NCBI GenBank assembly: GCA_041658605.1
Contig: JBAZZU010000018.1
Span: 1 to 45,961, forward strand
Origin: JBAZWE01 sp041658605
GTDB taxonomy: Bacteria; Actinomycetota; Thermoleophilia; BMS3ABIN01
Length of the DNA stretch: 45,961 nt
Reading direction: 5' to 3'
The translations under genes were made by a program, and so were the position numbers. Shown one piece after another: positions 32,858 to 40,628 of the stretch. The notes under the pieces are model-generated. The model did no database searches, had not been told where the DNA came from, and was given only the letters and a program-made list of their open reading frames with translations. Position 1 is the stretch's first letter. Every line of letters begins with the position of its first letter.

Positions 32858-33094
32858 TTATTCCACGAATGAATCGAGGAACTCCACCTCGATGCCCAGG
32901 GTCTCGAGGTGGCTGAAAGCCTTTTCAAGATCGTCATCATCGCCGCTGATCTCCAGGACCATCCAGCCGAACTTCTCATCGATATTGGCCCGCCTGACGT
33001 TTGGTATAACGTTGAATTCCTTAACCAGCTGGTATATGACGGGCTTCTTTATAAGCTTCTCGGGAAATGTCAACTCTAGGCGCTGTGTTTTCAT
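32858..33094 (-). CDS. NIL-domain protein
   Basis: A 78-residue ferredoxin-like fold domain (PF09383): MKTQRLELTFPEKLIKKPVIYQLVKEFNVIPNVRRANIDEKFGWMVLEISGD. The domain is found on methionine ABC transporters and in sulfur assimilation proteins of anaerobes and methanogens, where it is a small ligand-binding or accessory module. It stands alone here. ATG 33094 has GGAGG 6 nt upstream. Divergent from cysE, convergent with larE. Confidence 0.85.
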   Translation of the reverse strand: MKTQRLELTFPEKLIKKPVIYQLVKEFNVIPNVRRANIDEKFGWMVLEISGDDDDLEKAFSHLETLGIEVEFLDSFVE

Positions 33095-33217
33095 GTCGAA
33101 ACCTCCTGGAGGCACGGCTCTGTATTTTATGGGGGCTTGCTATTATTATTCTGCTAATATTAACGCAGATAACAAGGATATTATCTTTATGCGGCGACAA
33201 GTTCAAAACCAATAATA
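33095..33217. promoter_or_regulatory. NIL/cysE divergent control region
   Basis: A 123-nt AT-rich segment must hold two outward promoters. It contains AGATAA (33168-33173) and TTATCT (33182-33187) as an 8-nt-spaced inverted repeat, and CTGC/GCAG flanking TAATATTA just upstream. These are candidate sites for a sulfur regulator; they do not match the ATAAATC operator of the cysK unit. Confidence 0.35.
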
Positions 33218-34033
33218 ATGGGCGTCCCAAAAAAATCCGGAATCGCATTAATGGCCGCCGCCAGCGGGGCTTATTTCTGGCTTAACCGCGGAGGTGAACT
33301 GCACCGCACTTTCGGCTCCATCAGACGGGATATAGCAGCAGTCCAGGAGCGGGATCCAGCGGCCTCGAATATTATTGAAACCTTGACGTGCTATTCAGGG
33401 CTGCACGCGATACTGCTTCACCGCATGGCCCATTTCCTCTACGAGCAGAAATTGCCGGTTGCGCCACGGATCATTTCACAGATGAACAGGTTTCTAACCG
33501 GTATAGAGATACATCCGGCGGCTGTCATAGGTGATGGTTTCTTCATTGATCACGGATCGGGAGTGGTGATCGGTGAGACAACCGAGGTGGGAGAGAACGT
33601 GACTTTGTACCAGGGAGTCACGCTGGGTGGAACCGGCAAGGAGACCGGCAAGAGACACCCGACGGTGCACGATGGCGTGACGGTTGGTGCCGGCGCAAAA
33701 GTGCTAGGTTCGGTCACAATCGGCGATAACGCGAAAATCGGAGCGGGCAGCATCGTCATTCAGGACGTCCCCCCCAACTCCACTGTAGTCGGAAACCCGG
33801 GGCGTCCGGTGCGCGAAAGGGGCCGCAAGATCGGTGCCGCCGACCTTGACTGGACTCATCTCCCCGATCCGGTGGCCGATGCGATGCAATCACTTGTCAG
33901 GCGTCTCGTGGAACTGGAAAATGAATTTAAGGATGCTTTTCCGGAAAAACGGGAAGAAATAGAAAAAGCACAGGAATTGGGTGAGCGGGAGCTGGACAAG
34001 GTCTTTGACTATTATCATGGCTCCGGAATATAG
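33218..34033 (+). CDS. cysE: Serine O-acetyltransferase
   Basis: Makes O-acetylserine from serine and acetyl-CoA, the substrate of cysteine synthase. The left-handed beta-helix is clear: RFLTGIEIHPAAVIGDGFFIDHGSGVVIGETTEVGENVTLYQGVTLGGTG, RHPTVHDGVTVGAGAKVLGSV and VVGNPGRPV. DPAASNIIETLTCYSGLHAILLHRMAHFLY is the N-terminal helical part. The protein has a hydrophobic N-terminus (ALMAAASGAYFWL) and a charged C-terminal helix, giving 271 aa, longer than the short EpsC-type. No Shine-Dalgarno is visible before ATG 33218. Confidence 0.93.
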   Translation: MGVPKKSGIALMAAASGAYFWLNRGGELHRTFGSIRRDIAAVQERDPAASNIIETLTCYSGLHAILLHRMAHFLYEQKLPVAPRIISQMNRFLTGIEIHPAAVIGDGFFIDHGSGVVIGETTEVGENVTLYQGVTLGGTGKETGKRHPTVHDGVTVGAGAKVLGSVTIGDNAKIGAGSIVIQDVPPNSTVVGNPGRPVRERGRKIGAADLDWTHLPDPVADAMQSLVRRLVELENEFKDAFPEKREEIEKAQELGERELDKVFDYYHGSGI

Positions 34034-34133
34034 GATTTAACCAGCCCGCCCGGGACCCTGCTGCGAAGCTGATGCTTCTCTGATATTATTTTTTAATGTT
34101 GAATGTCAATCAAAAACGGAGTGTGAGAGACAA

Positions 34134-34442
34134 TTGAGTAAAGTGCGAAGGCTCGTATTGGACGTATTGAAGCCGCATCAACCGACGATTCTTGATCTGG
34201 CGGTAAAGCTTGGAGATCTGGAAGGGGTCGAGGGAACAGATGTTGTCCTCAACGAGATCGATAACAAGGTCGAGAATATCAAGATCACTCTCGAAGGCCC
34301 GCACATCAATTTTGATGAGGTGGCAGCGGTAATCCAGGAAAGCGGCGGGAGCATCCATAGCATCGACAAGGTCTCCACAGGCAGGGAATTGATAGAAGAG
34401 GCCAATACCCCGCAGGACATCTCCGCGCGCTGGATGAGGTGA
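34134..34442 (+). CDS. DUF211 family protein
   Basis: A 102-residue ferredoxin-like protein: VRRLVLDVLKPHQPTILDLAVKLGDLEGVEGTDVVLNEIDNKVENIKITLEGPHINFDEV is the DUF211 signature, best known from archaea. Function unknown; structural work on archaeal members suggests ligand or metal binding in an oligomer. TTG start at 34134. It is followed 22 nt later by a VIT/CCC1-like membrane protein, a pairing also common in archaea, so the two probably act together. Confidence 0.85.
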   Translation: MSKVRRLVLDVLKPHQPTILDLAVKLGDLEGVEGTDVVLNEIDNKVENIKITLEGPHINFDEVAAVIQESGGSIHSIDKVSTGRELIEEANTPQDISARWMR

Positions 34443-34464
34443 CGAAGGGGGTATCCCCCACTCC
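34443..34464 (+). promoter_or_regulatory. Hairpin over the intercistronic ribosome binding site
   Basis: GGGGG-TAT-CCCCC at 34447-34459 can fold into a tight stem that includes the purine-rich AAGGGGG, the only plausible Shine-Dalgarno for TTG 34465. It may dampen translation of the membrane protein. Confidence 0.35.
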
Positions 34465-35052
34465 TTGAAACTGCCCAGCATACGCACTCTGCGCAAGTAT
34501 CATCGCATCACCGAAGTCGGTGAGATCACGAGGCGTTATTTTGCTCTGAACGCGTTTGATGGTGTCATCACCATACTTGGTGTGCTCGTGGGAAGTTATT
34601 TCGGGCAGATCAGAAACACGGCTTCTGTTATAACACTGGGGCTCGCAACAGCTTTTGCCATGGGCGTATCCGGGTTCTATGGTGCTTACATTGCTGAACA
34701 AGCGGAACGGAAGCGGGCACTCGCCGAGCTGGAGGCATCGACTTTATCCAGCCTCAGGGGCACTGAACTAAGCGATGCTGCTACTTATGCCGCAGTCGCC
34801 GTGTCACTGGTAAACGGATTATCGCCATCCGCGGCGGCTTTCCTGGCCATTTCCCCCTTCTTTCTCGGTGACCTGTTATCGATCGAAGTCTCCTTTGTTG
34901 TATCGTTTATCATTGCCTTTACGGAGCTATTCGCTGTTGGGGCGTATCTGGGGACGGTATCAAAAACCAGGGTCGTTCTTTCGGGCATCAGGATGGTTGC
35001 CGTCGGGCTGCTATGTGTGGCGGTAGGATATGCTCTCGGCGTCACCGCCTAA
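34465..35052 (+). CDS. VIT1/CCC1-family (TIGR00267-like) membrane protein
   Basis: A 195-residue protein with about five membrane helices. RRYFALNAFDGVITILGVLVGSYFG and AFAMGVSGFYGAYIAEQAERKRALAELE match the TIGR00267/VIT1-CCC1 group, whose eukaryotic members carry Fe(II) or Mn(II) across membranes. The acidic/Glu-rich cytoplasmic helix is short. Metal transport is inferred, not shown. TTG start 22 nt after DUF211; a hairpin may mask its ribosome binding site. pcrA begins 9 nt after its stop. Confidence 0.78.
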   Translation: MKLPSIRTLRKYHRITEVGEITRRYFALNAFDGVITILGVLVGSYFGQIRNTASVITLGLATAFAMGVSGFYGAYIAEQAERKRALAELEASTLSSLRGTELSDAATYAAVAVSLVNGLSPSAAAFLAISPFFLGDLLSIEVSFVVSFIIAFTELFAVGAYLGTVSKTRVVLSGIRMVAVGLLCVAVGYALGVTA

Positions 35053-35061
35053 AGAGACGTC

Positions 35062-37236
35062 ATGCACACCGAATCTTCAATAAACAGCCTTCTCAGGAAT
35101 CTGAACACACACCAGCGTCAGGCTGTTGAAACGCCCGGCGGTCCACTGCTCGTACTGGCCGGCGCGGGTAGCGGCAAGACGCGTGTATTGACCCACAGGG
35201 TCGCTTTCCTCATCGCAGCCCAGGGGGTCAAACCACAGGAAATACTGGCGATCACGTTTACCAACAAGGCCGCCAACGAGATGAAAGACCGTATCGAAGC
35301 ACTTGTCGGCCCGATTGCCCGTACGATGTGGATAAGCACGTTCCACGCCGCCTGCGCCCGCATCCTGCGCCGGGAAGCCCAGCAGCTGGGATACCAGAGG
35401 AACTTCACGATTTATGACGCATCCGACCAGGTGCGGCTGGTCAGGCGCTGCCTGGTGGAACTTGGCCTTGACGTAAAACGGTTTCCGCCCAAGGGTATAC
35501 ATGCTGTTATCTCATCAGCCAAGAACCGCCTGATCAATGCGGAAGAATTCTCGGGCGTGGTTGATAACTTCTTTGACGACACGGTGACCAAGACATACGA
35601 GCTATATGAGAAGAAGCTGTTCGCGAACAACGCCATGGATTTTGACGACCTCATCCTGCGCACCGTAGATCTCTTCCGGCGATTTCCCGAGCGGCTCGAG
35701 CATTACCAGAAATCCTTCCGGCATGTACTCGTCGATGAGTATCAGGATACCAACCACGCACAGTATGTTCTGGTGAACATGTTCGCCCAGGGGCATCGCA
35801 ATGTCTGCGTCGTCGGCGATGATGATCAGAGTATTTACTCGTGGCGAGGCGCGGATGTCAAAAATATCCTTGAATTCGAGCATGATTATCCTGAGGCGAA
35901 AGTAATCAAGCTCGAGCAGAATTACCGCTCTACGCAGACGATTTTGAGTGCAGCCAACTCCCTGATACATAACAACAGCGAACGCAAGAGCAAGGATCTC
36001 TGGACGGATCTTGGAGAAGGTGACCCCGTGCGCGTTATCGAGGTGGACGACGAGCACGCTGAGGCGCGTTTCGTGGCGGGTGAGGTTTCAAGACTGCAGC
36101 AGGACGAGGGCGTGTCTCTGAGTGAAATCGCATTGTTCTACAGGGTAAACGCCCAATCGAGAGTAATCGAGGACATGCTGATACGCTACGGGATTCCTTA
36201 CCGCGTGGTCGGCGGCACAAAGTTCTACGAGCGTGCTGAGATAAAGGATGCGATGGCGTACCTCCTGGTGCTTGAAAATCCTGCGGATTCCGTGAGTTTT
36301 ACGCGTATCGTCAACTCGCCGAAACGTGGCCTGGGCAAGGCTACCATTAGCGCCCTGACGAGGTTTGCCGACGCTGAGGGCATCAGCCTTACCGATGCAT
36401 CTGCAAGGGCGGTGGAAATCGCGGACATCAGGCCCGCGGCGATGAACGCGCTTGCGAACTTCGGCTCTCAGATAGCAGCGCTCAGGGAGACGGCCGCGAG
36501 CGCTCCGGTAGCCGAAACGCTCGAGGAAGTTCTTACCAGTTCCGGATATCTTGGGGCGCTATCGGCCGAACGTACGATTGAAGCCGAGGGAAGGATCGAG
36601 AACCTCCAGGAATTCGTGGGTGTCGCCGCTGAATATGACCGGCGGGCGCCCGAGGGATCGATGAGTGAATTCCTGCAGGAGATATCCCTGTATACAGACA
36701 TGGACAAGCTGGTCGAGGAATCAAATGCCATCACCCTGATGACCCTTCACAACGCCAAAGGCCTCGAGTTTCCCGAAGTGTTCATTATCGGAGCCGAAGA
36801 GGGCGTGTTCCCCCACTCCCGATCGCTCGAAGAGCAGAACCTGGAGGAAGAGCGCCGGCTCTGTTACGTGGGCATGACCCGGGCGATGCGACGCCTTTAC
36901 TTCACCTATACGATCACTCGCAACCTTTATGGCGCACGTAATTACAACATGGCGTCCCGTTTCATCTCGGAGCTGCCGGAGGAACTAGTGAAGTTCGAAT
37001 CCTCGAAAAAAACGCGTGCCTGGCTTTTGGGCGGCACGGAACAGGCGGATGAGGTGGAAGATCATACGATCGCGGCTCCGGCGTTCTTTCATGCCGGGGA
37101 CAGGGTAGTTCACGCGACGTTTGGCAACGGTGTCGTCATCGGGGTGGAATCAGGGGGTATGGTGGCAGTTCGCTTCGATGCCGATGGCGGTATACGCAAA
37201 CTCATGGTGGAATACGCACCACTGCGAAAAGCCTAG
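35062..37236 (+). CDS. pcrA: UvrD/PcrA-type DNA helicase
   Basis: A 724-residue superfamily 1A 3'-5' helicase for repair and recombination restart. LNTHQRQAVETPGGPLLVLAGAGSGKTRVLTHRV contains the Q motif and Walker A; ITFTNKAANEMKDR is Ia; VLVDEYQDTNHAQY is motif II; GDDDQSIYSWRGA is III; LEQNYRSTQTIL is IV; TLHNAKGLEFPEVFIIGAEEGVFPH is V; YVGMTRAMRRLY is VI. The C-terminal Tudor-like RNAP-binding region is present (AGDRVVHATFGNGVVIGVE). Cytosolic. It is the last gene of the DUF211 operon. Confidence 0.96.
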   Translation: MHTESSINSLLRNLNTHQRQAVETPGGPLLVLAGAGSGKTRVLTHRVAFLIAAQGVKPQEILAITFTNKAANEMKDRIEALVGPIARTMWISTFHAACARILRREAQQLGYQRNFTIYDASDQVRLVRRCLVELGLDVKRFPPKGIHAVISSAKNRLINAEEFSGVVDNFFDDTVTKTYELYEKKLFANNAMDFDDLILRTVDLFRRFPERLEHYQKSFRHVLVDEYQDTNHAQYVLVNMFAQGHRNVCVVGDDDQSIYSWRGADVKNILEFEHDYPEAKVIKLEQNYRSTQTILSAANSLIHNNSERKSKDLWTDLGEGDPVRVIEVDDEHAEARFVAGEVSRLQQDEGVSLSEIALFYRVNAQSRVIEDMLIRYGIPYRVVGGTKFYERAEIKDAMAYLLVLENPADSVSFTRIVNSPKRGLGKATISALTRFADAEGISLTDASARAVEIADIRPAAMNALANFGSQIAALRETAASAPVAETLEEVLTSSGYLGALSAERTIEAEGRIENLQEFVGVAAEYDRRAPEGSMSEFLQEISLYTDMDKLVEESNAITLMTLHNAKGLEFPEVFIIGAEEGVFPHSRSLEEQNLEEERRLCYVGMTRAMRRLYFTYTITRNLYGARNYNMASRFISELPEELVKFESSKKTRAWLLGGTEQADEVEDHTIAAPAFFHAGDRVVHATFGNGVVIGVESGGMVAVRFDADGGIRKLMVEYAPLRKA

Positions 37237-37341
37237 TACATCACTGGATTAAACCGCAGTTATTTTCCCCCGGTTATGAATCAGTCATTACCCGAAACAG
37301 TGGAATTCGTTGCCCGTCCGACAGGTCAGGTAAACATCCCT

Positions 37342-37692
37342 TTATGCATCAGTCCCCTTTTTTGCAAGCATTGCTGACAGCCTGCGCCTGTCTGACCTGA
37401 CCTGTGCGTCGTCGTCTAGCCAACCCAGCAGCAGAGCCAGCATCGGCAGCGCGTAATCGTTACGCTTGCGATCAGCGAGCGAATAATACACCCGGCGGCC
37501 GTTCCTCTTATCTCCTACCAGGCCTGCATTCTTAAGGATTGAAAGATGCCCGGACACAGTAGCCTGGCTTAAGCCCAGTATCCCGGTGAGCTCGCAGACG
37601 CACAGCTCCCTGCCTTCGAGCAGCTTCAGCATCCGTGCCCTGGCAGGGTCGCCGGCGGCCTTGAGAACAGCTTCATAATTGCCTAGTGCGAT
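37342..37692 (-). CDS. ArsR-family metalloregulator, non-standard start
   Basis: A winged-helix repressor with the classical metal-binding helix ELCVCEL, then SQATVSGHLSILKNAGLVGDKRNGRRVYYSL. The cysteine pair usually senses As(III), Sb(III) or a soft metal. The first ATG (37632) starts inside the N-terminal helix. The same frame continues upstream as NYEAVLKAAGDPARAR, a normal ArsR N-terminus, but holds no ATG, GTG, TTG or CTG back to a TAA. I place the start tentatively at ATC 37692, nine nt after GAAGGG; start at ATG 37632 remains possible. It faces the FmdE-family gene across two matching operators. Confidence 0.8.
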   Translation of the reverse strand: MALGNYEAVLKAAGDPARARMLKLLEGRELCVCELTGILGLSQATVSGHLSILKNAGLVGDKRNGRRVYYSLADRKRNDYALPMLALLLGWLDDDAQVRSDRRRLSAMLAKKGTDA

Positions 37693-37727
37693 GGGTTTTT
37701 ACCCTTCAAGTCGTTAATAAATAGTAT

Positions 37728-37747
37728 ATATCGGCGTCTACCGATAT
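37728..37747. promoter_or_regulatory. ArsR operator, site 1
   Basis: ATATCGG-CGTCTA-CCGATAT is a perfect 7-bp inverted repeat 36 nt upstream of the tentative arsR start. It shares 17 of 18 bases with site 2 read on the opposite strand. Confidence 0.75.
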
Positions 37748-37770
37748 TTTATTCCATGTAAAAAGTAAGC

Positions 37771-37788
37771 ATCGGCAGACGCCGATAT
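37771..37788. promoter_or_regulatory. ArsR operator, site 2
   Basis: ATCGGC-AGAC-GCCGAT is a perfect inverted repeat. On the minus strand it reads ATATCGGCGTCTGCCGAT, matching site 1 except for one base. The two centres are 41 bp apart, about four helical turns, on the same DNA face. Confidence 0.75.
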
Positions 37789-37823
37789 GATATTCGCTCA
37801 AGCCTGTTGAGTCAATTCGAATT

Positions 37824-37865
37824 CCGTAAATGGTTTCTGCTCAAAATATGTTTATCCATTTACGG
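37824..37865. repeat. 10-bp perfect inverted repeat upstream of the FmdE-family gene
   Basis: CCGTAAATGG (37824-37833) and CCATTTACGG (37856-37865) are perfect inverse copies with a 22-nt spacer. No T-run follows. It could be a separate regulator's site or a leader-RNA stem; the sequence differs from the ArsR operators. Confidence 0.6.
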
Positions 37866-37916
37866 GTATGTTCAATTTACATGTTTGATCGATCCGTCCA
37901 TGGGAGGGTGAATATC

Positions 37917-38573
37917 TTGAATGGAATATTTCGTGACTTTATGGAGCAGGCCGCGAGTATCAGGCTGAGGGAGCCACTGGCTGAAACTCTGGGCGCTTTT
38001 ACAGTGCCGGATGCGGTTCTGGAGTACAGATATACGGATGTCGTCAAGCTAGCTGGGCATAGTTGCCCTACGGTGACAGGCGCATGGCTATGCTGCCAGG
38101 AAGCTCTGGCCAGGCTTTATCCGGACGCAACACCGGTAAGGGGTGAGATTTTGATAACAGTTTACGGTGAGCCGGACGAAGGAGTTTATGGAGTCATGTC
38201 GCAGGTATTCGGCTTTATCACTGGAGCCGCAACGGTTACGGGTTTCAAGGGACTGGGTCCGCGTTTCAGGAGAAAGGACATGCTCGGATTCAGCAGCGAA
38301 AAACCTGACCCAAAGGCGTTGTGTTTCAGATTTTCGAGGGTGGATAACGGCAGGTCTGTAATGGTGAAGTTCTATCCCTGGCTGATACCCCTCCCCCAGG
38401 ATGCTGCCGTGAAAACAGCAGAATTGATGGAGAAGGTAGTCAGTAGCAAGGCTGATGTCCGGGAACGTGAGGAATTCCAGGAACTCTGGATGGAAAAAAT
38501 AAAGCTGATGCTTACCGAGCGCAAGGAGATCGAAAGCTGGCTCAAGGTGGAAGACATCCAGGAGAAAACATAA
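37917..38573 (+). CDS. FmdE-family protein (formylmethanofuran dehydrogenase subunit E-like)
   Basis: About 218 residues. TDVVKLAGHSCPTVTGAWLCCQEAL near residue 40 carries the cysteine/histidine metal-binding motif of the FmdE family, and GEPDEGVYGVMSQVFGFITGA with GFKGLGPRF is the family core. Members occur in methanogens and in many bacteria lacking the methanogenic pathway, so the name is structural. Divergent from arsR and next to dsrE-tusA, it may be a metal- or thiol-handling protein under ArsR control. TTG 37917 lies 9 nt after GGGAGG; a GTG at 37908 directly abuts that site, and ATG 37950 is an alternative. Confidence 0.78.
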   Translation: MNGIFRDFMEQAASIRLREPLAETLGAFTVPDAVLEYRYTDVVKLAGHSCPTVTGAWLCCQEALARLYPDATPVRGEILITVYGEPDEGVYGVMSQVFGFITGAATVTGFKGLGPRFRRKDMLGFSSEKPDPKALCFRFSRVDNGRSVMVKFYPWLIPLPQDAAVKTAELMEKVVSSKADVREREEFQELWMEKIKLMLTERKEIESWLKVEDIQEKT

Positions 38574-38597
38574 AGGGGCGGGATAAATCCCGCCCCT
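38574..38597. terminator. Bidirectional hairpin between convergent FmdE-family and dsrE genes
   Basis: AGGGGCGGGAT pairs with ATCCCGCCCCT across a very short A-rich loop, a perfect 11-bp stem located directly at the FmdE-family stop. No T-run is present on the plus strand, so function as a terminator rests on position and stability. Confidence 0.65.
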
Positions 38598-38621
38598 CGG
38601 ATATGCTCGCATCCATTCAGT

Positions 38622-39089
38622 CTAGATAAACAGGGATATCTTTGCTTCTATGGCGTATTCCAGAAATGTCGCCGCTCCGCACGTCCTGTCGACTTCGGGA
38701 ATAAGATCATCGGCGTCGATACCCATCACACCCAGAGTCATTTCACACGGCCAGAGCTTAACTCCCATTTCATCACATGCAGTAATGAGTTCAGGGATAG
38801 TCGGAACGCCTGACTTCTTCATCATGTCCTTCATCATCTTGCTAGCCATGGCAGTCATACCGGGTATCATACCGATAATGTTCGGCACTGGCATGGGCAT
38901 CGCCGGATTGCCGACGGGAGCCACTTTAAGGTTTGCATATTTCTTCTTGTTTACGATATCCAGCCCGTAGAATGTGAAAAAGATCGCACATTCCATATCC
39001 ATGGCTGCTGCCGTGCTGGCCATAATCAACGGTGGATACGCCATGTCCAAGGTTCCCTTGGACGCTATAATGGCAACTCGATCAACCAT
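38622..39089 (-). CDS. DsrE/DsrF-like (DsrE2) family protein
   Basis: A 155-residue protein: VAIIASKGTLDMAYPPLIMASTAAAMDMECAIFFTFYGLDIVNKK is the DsrE2 start, followed by methionine-rich hydrophobic PVPNIIGMIPGMTAMASKMMKDMM and a C-terminal part with cysteines in ITACDEMGVKLWPCEMTLGVMGID. This family accompanies TusA and rhodaneses in sulfur oxidation and in general persulfide traffic; it is probably loosely membrane-attached. The cysteine in WPCEM is the likely sulfur carrier. It follows tusA by 9 nt. Confidence 0.85.
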   Translation of the reverse strand: MVDRVAIIASKGTLDMAYPPLIMASTAAAMDMECAIFFTFYGLDIVNKKKYANLKVAPVGNPAMPMPVPNIIGMIPGMTAMASKMMKDMMKKSGVPTIPELITACDEMGVKLWPCEMTLGVMGIDADDLIPEVDRTCGAATFLEYAIEAKISLFI

Positions 39090-39098
39090 CTTTAATTG

Positions 39099-39347
39099 TC
39101 ACTTTCCTTTCTTGACCCAGAAATGAAACACTTCGCCATCCTCAGACGAGGCCAGGAACTCATGCCCGGCACGTTTTGCCCATGCAGGCATGTCACCCTT
39201 GGATCCCGGGTCAGTGCCTACGATTTCCAGCACCTGTCCGATCTCGATGGTGTCCATTGCTTTCTTGGCTTTTACCACGGGCATTGGACAACAAAGACCC
39301 TTGACGTCGAGGATTGAATCAGCCTTGATATCGGTTCCTTCTCCCAT
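39099..39347 (-). CDS. TusA-family sulfur carrier
   Basis: An 82-residue TusA fold: ILDVKGLCCPMPVVKAKKAMDTIEIGQVLEIVGTDPGSKGDMPAWAKRAGHEFLAS. The CPMP cysteine should carry persulfide. A GGAGGAG element precedes the ATG. With dsrE it forms a compact sulfur-relay pair. This is the third TusA domain in the window. Confidence 0.9.
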   Translation of the reverse strand: MGEGTDIKADSILDVKGLCCPMPVVKAKKAMDTIEIGQVLEIVGTDPGSKGDMPAWAKRAGHEFLASSEDGEVFHFWVKKGK

Positions 39348-39495
39348 TTGCTCCTCCTTTTTATTGCGAGTTATATTGGCATTTATGGGCGTTTAGACGC
39401 AGTACTCTCGGAAAAGATGCGTCTTACCCCCCGGACAACAATTTCTGATTATATAACGTATGGCCTCAATATCTGCAATAAGGCCGATAATCAGC

Positions 39496-40628
39496 CTATA
39501 TTTCACGTCTTGCCGTGATGTTCGTCTCCCTGTACGTTGCCAGCTGTTTCCTGATATTCAAAATGCTGTTCTTCAACTTTGCCGAATGGTCTTCTGGCGG
39601 CTCTCCCCCACCTTCCCTGCCGGATTCAGGTTGCCAGATGCGCGCGCAGGGCCTGAAGCCAATGTTACTGTTGATTCTAAAAGGTATTCCCGAATCAACG
39701 ATGTTTTCCAGCACCTCGCCCTTGAGGCCAAAAGACACAACCCGGTCTTTTTCGTCAAAATCCATATCGCCTGTCCCTGACATGTTACTTTCGATCAGAA
39801 AGCCTGCCAGCTGCATCCGTCTGTATTGTCCCGCCGCACATTCTTCAGCTCCATCCATCAGGGAACCACTGTCGGCATAGAACGGAAACAGGCTTGTCCT
39901 TGCTCCGATATCCAATGCAACCTGGATTGCTTCAAGCAATTGCCGCTCTGACTCACCCAGCCCCGCAATCAGCTGGCAGAAAGTATTCTTGTCCCCAAAC
40001 AGGGAAGCAGCTTCTTTCAGTACTTCCCAATGATTATTCCACGCGCAGGCATCTTCTACACCATTACCCTTATGTTCCATGAAGAGATTCTCCGTCGCGG
40101 CGTCGAGGACTATTGCGACTTTGTCTACACCCGCGTCCCTGAAAAGGGAGAGATCACCCTGCTTGATGCAAGCGGATTCATCTTGATGTAAACAGGCAGG
40201 TTGAGATTCCGCGACACATGTTCGACAAGGAATAATGCATCATCAAATGAACATGGATGAACGGTTGTGGAAACGCATACTTGATTGAGCGTATCACGAG
40301 TTCTGGTTGCCAGAGCAACCATCTCGTCGGCAGAAGAATATGACAGGCCGTATTTCGAGCCGATATCCGATGTGGAATCATCCACTATGCCGCAGCCCAG
40401 AATGCAATATGAACACCCGCCGCCGCAGCCCTCAGGATATATGAGGGATAGATGCATGCAGCCAGAGTCGACATCAATGATTGTGTTTGACCCGTGGTCT
40501 AGCGAAGCAGAGGTTCCCGCGCATACAGTTATATTGTCCTTGCGGATATTATTAAGCAGCGATTTATCTTTCATTCTGGAATTCTTTCCTTGAGCCGGCG
40601 CGTTATCTGGTCCCTTCGGACTTGCCAT
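39496..40628 (-). pseudogene. Radical SAM protein split by a -1 frameshift
   Basis: Two adjacent minus-strand frames together encode one radical SAM enzyme of about 376 aa. The 5' part (40628-40125) has the cluster motif GCGGGCSYC (CxxxCxxC) and continues to MNPLASSR. In the next frame GDLSLFRDAGVDKVAIVLDAATENLF then links smoothly to MEHKGNGVEDACAWNNHWEVL and the 3' part. The switch occurs at AGCAGGGTGAT (near 40160), where one missing G in a G-run would restore the frame. ATG 40574, after AGGAAAG, is an alternative start. It resembles biotin-synthase-related radical SAM proteins; exact substrate unknown. It precedes tusA-dsrE on the same strand. Sequencing error, decay and recoding are all possible. 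Confidence 0.75.

Noticed and set aside
37917..38573. Inferring methanogenesis from the FmdE-like gene
   Set aside because: FmdE-family proteins are widespread in bacteria without formylmethanofuran dehydrogenase, and no other subunit is nearby.
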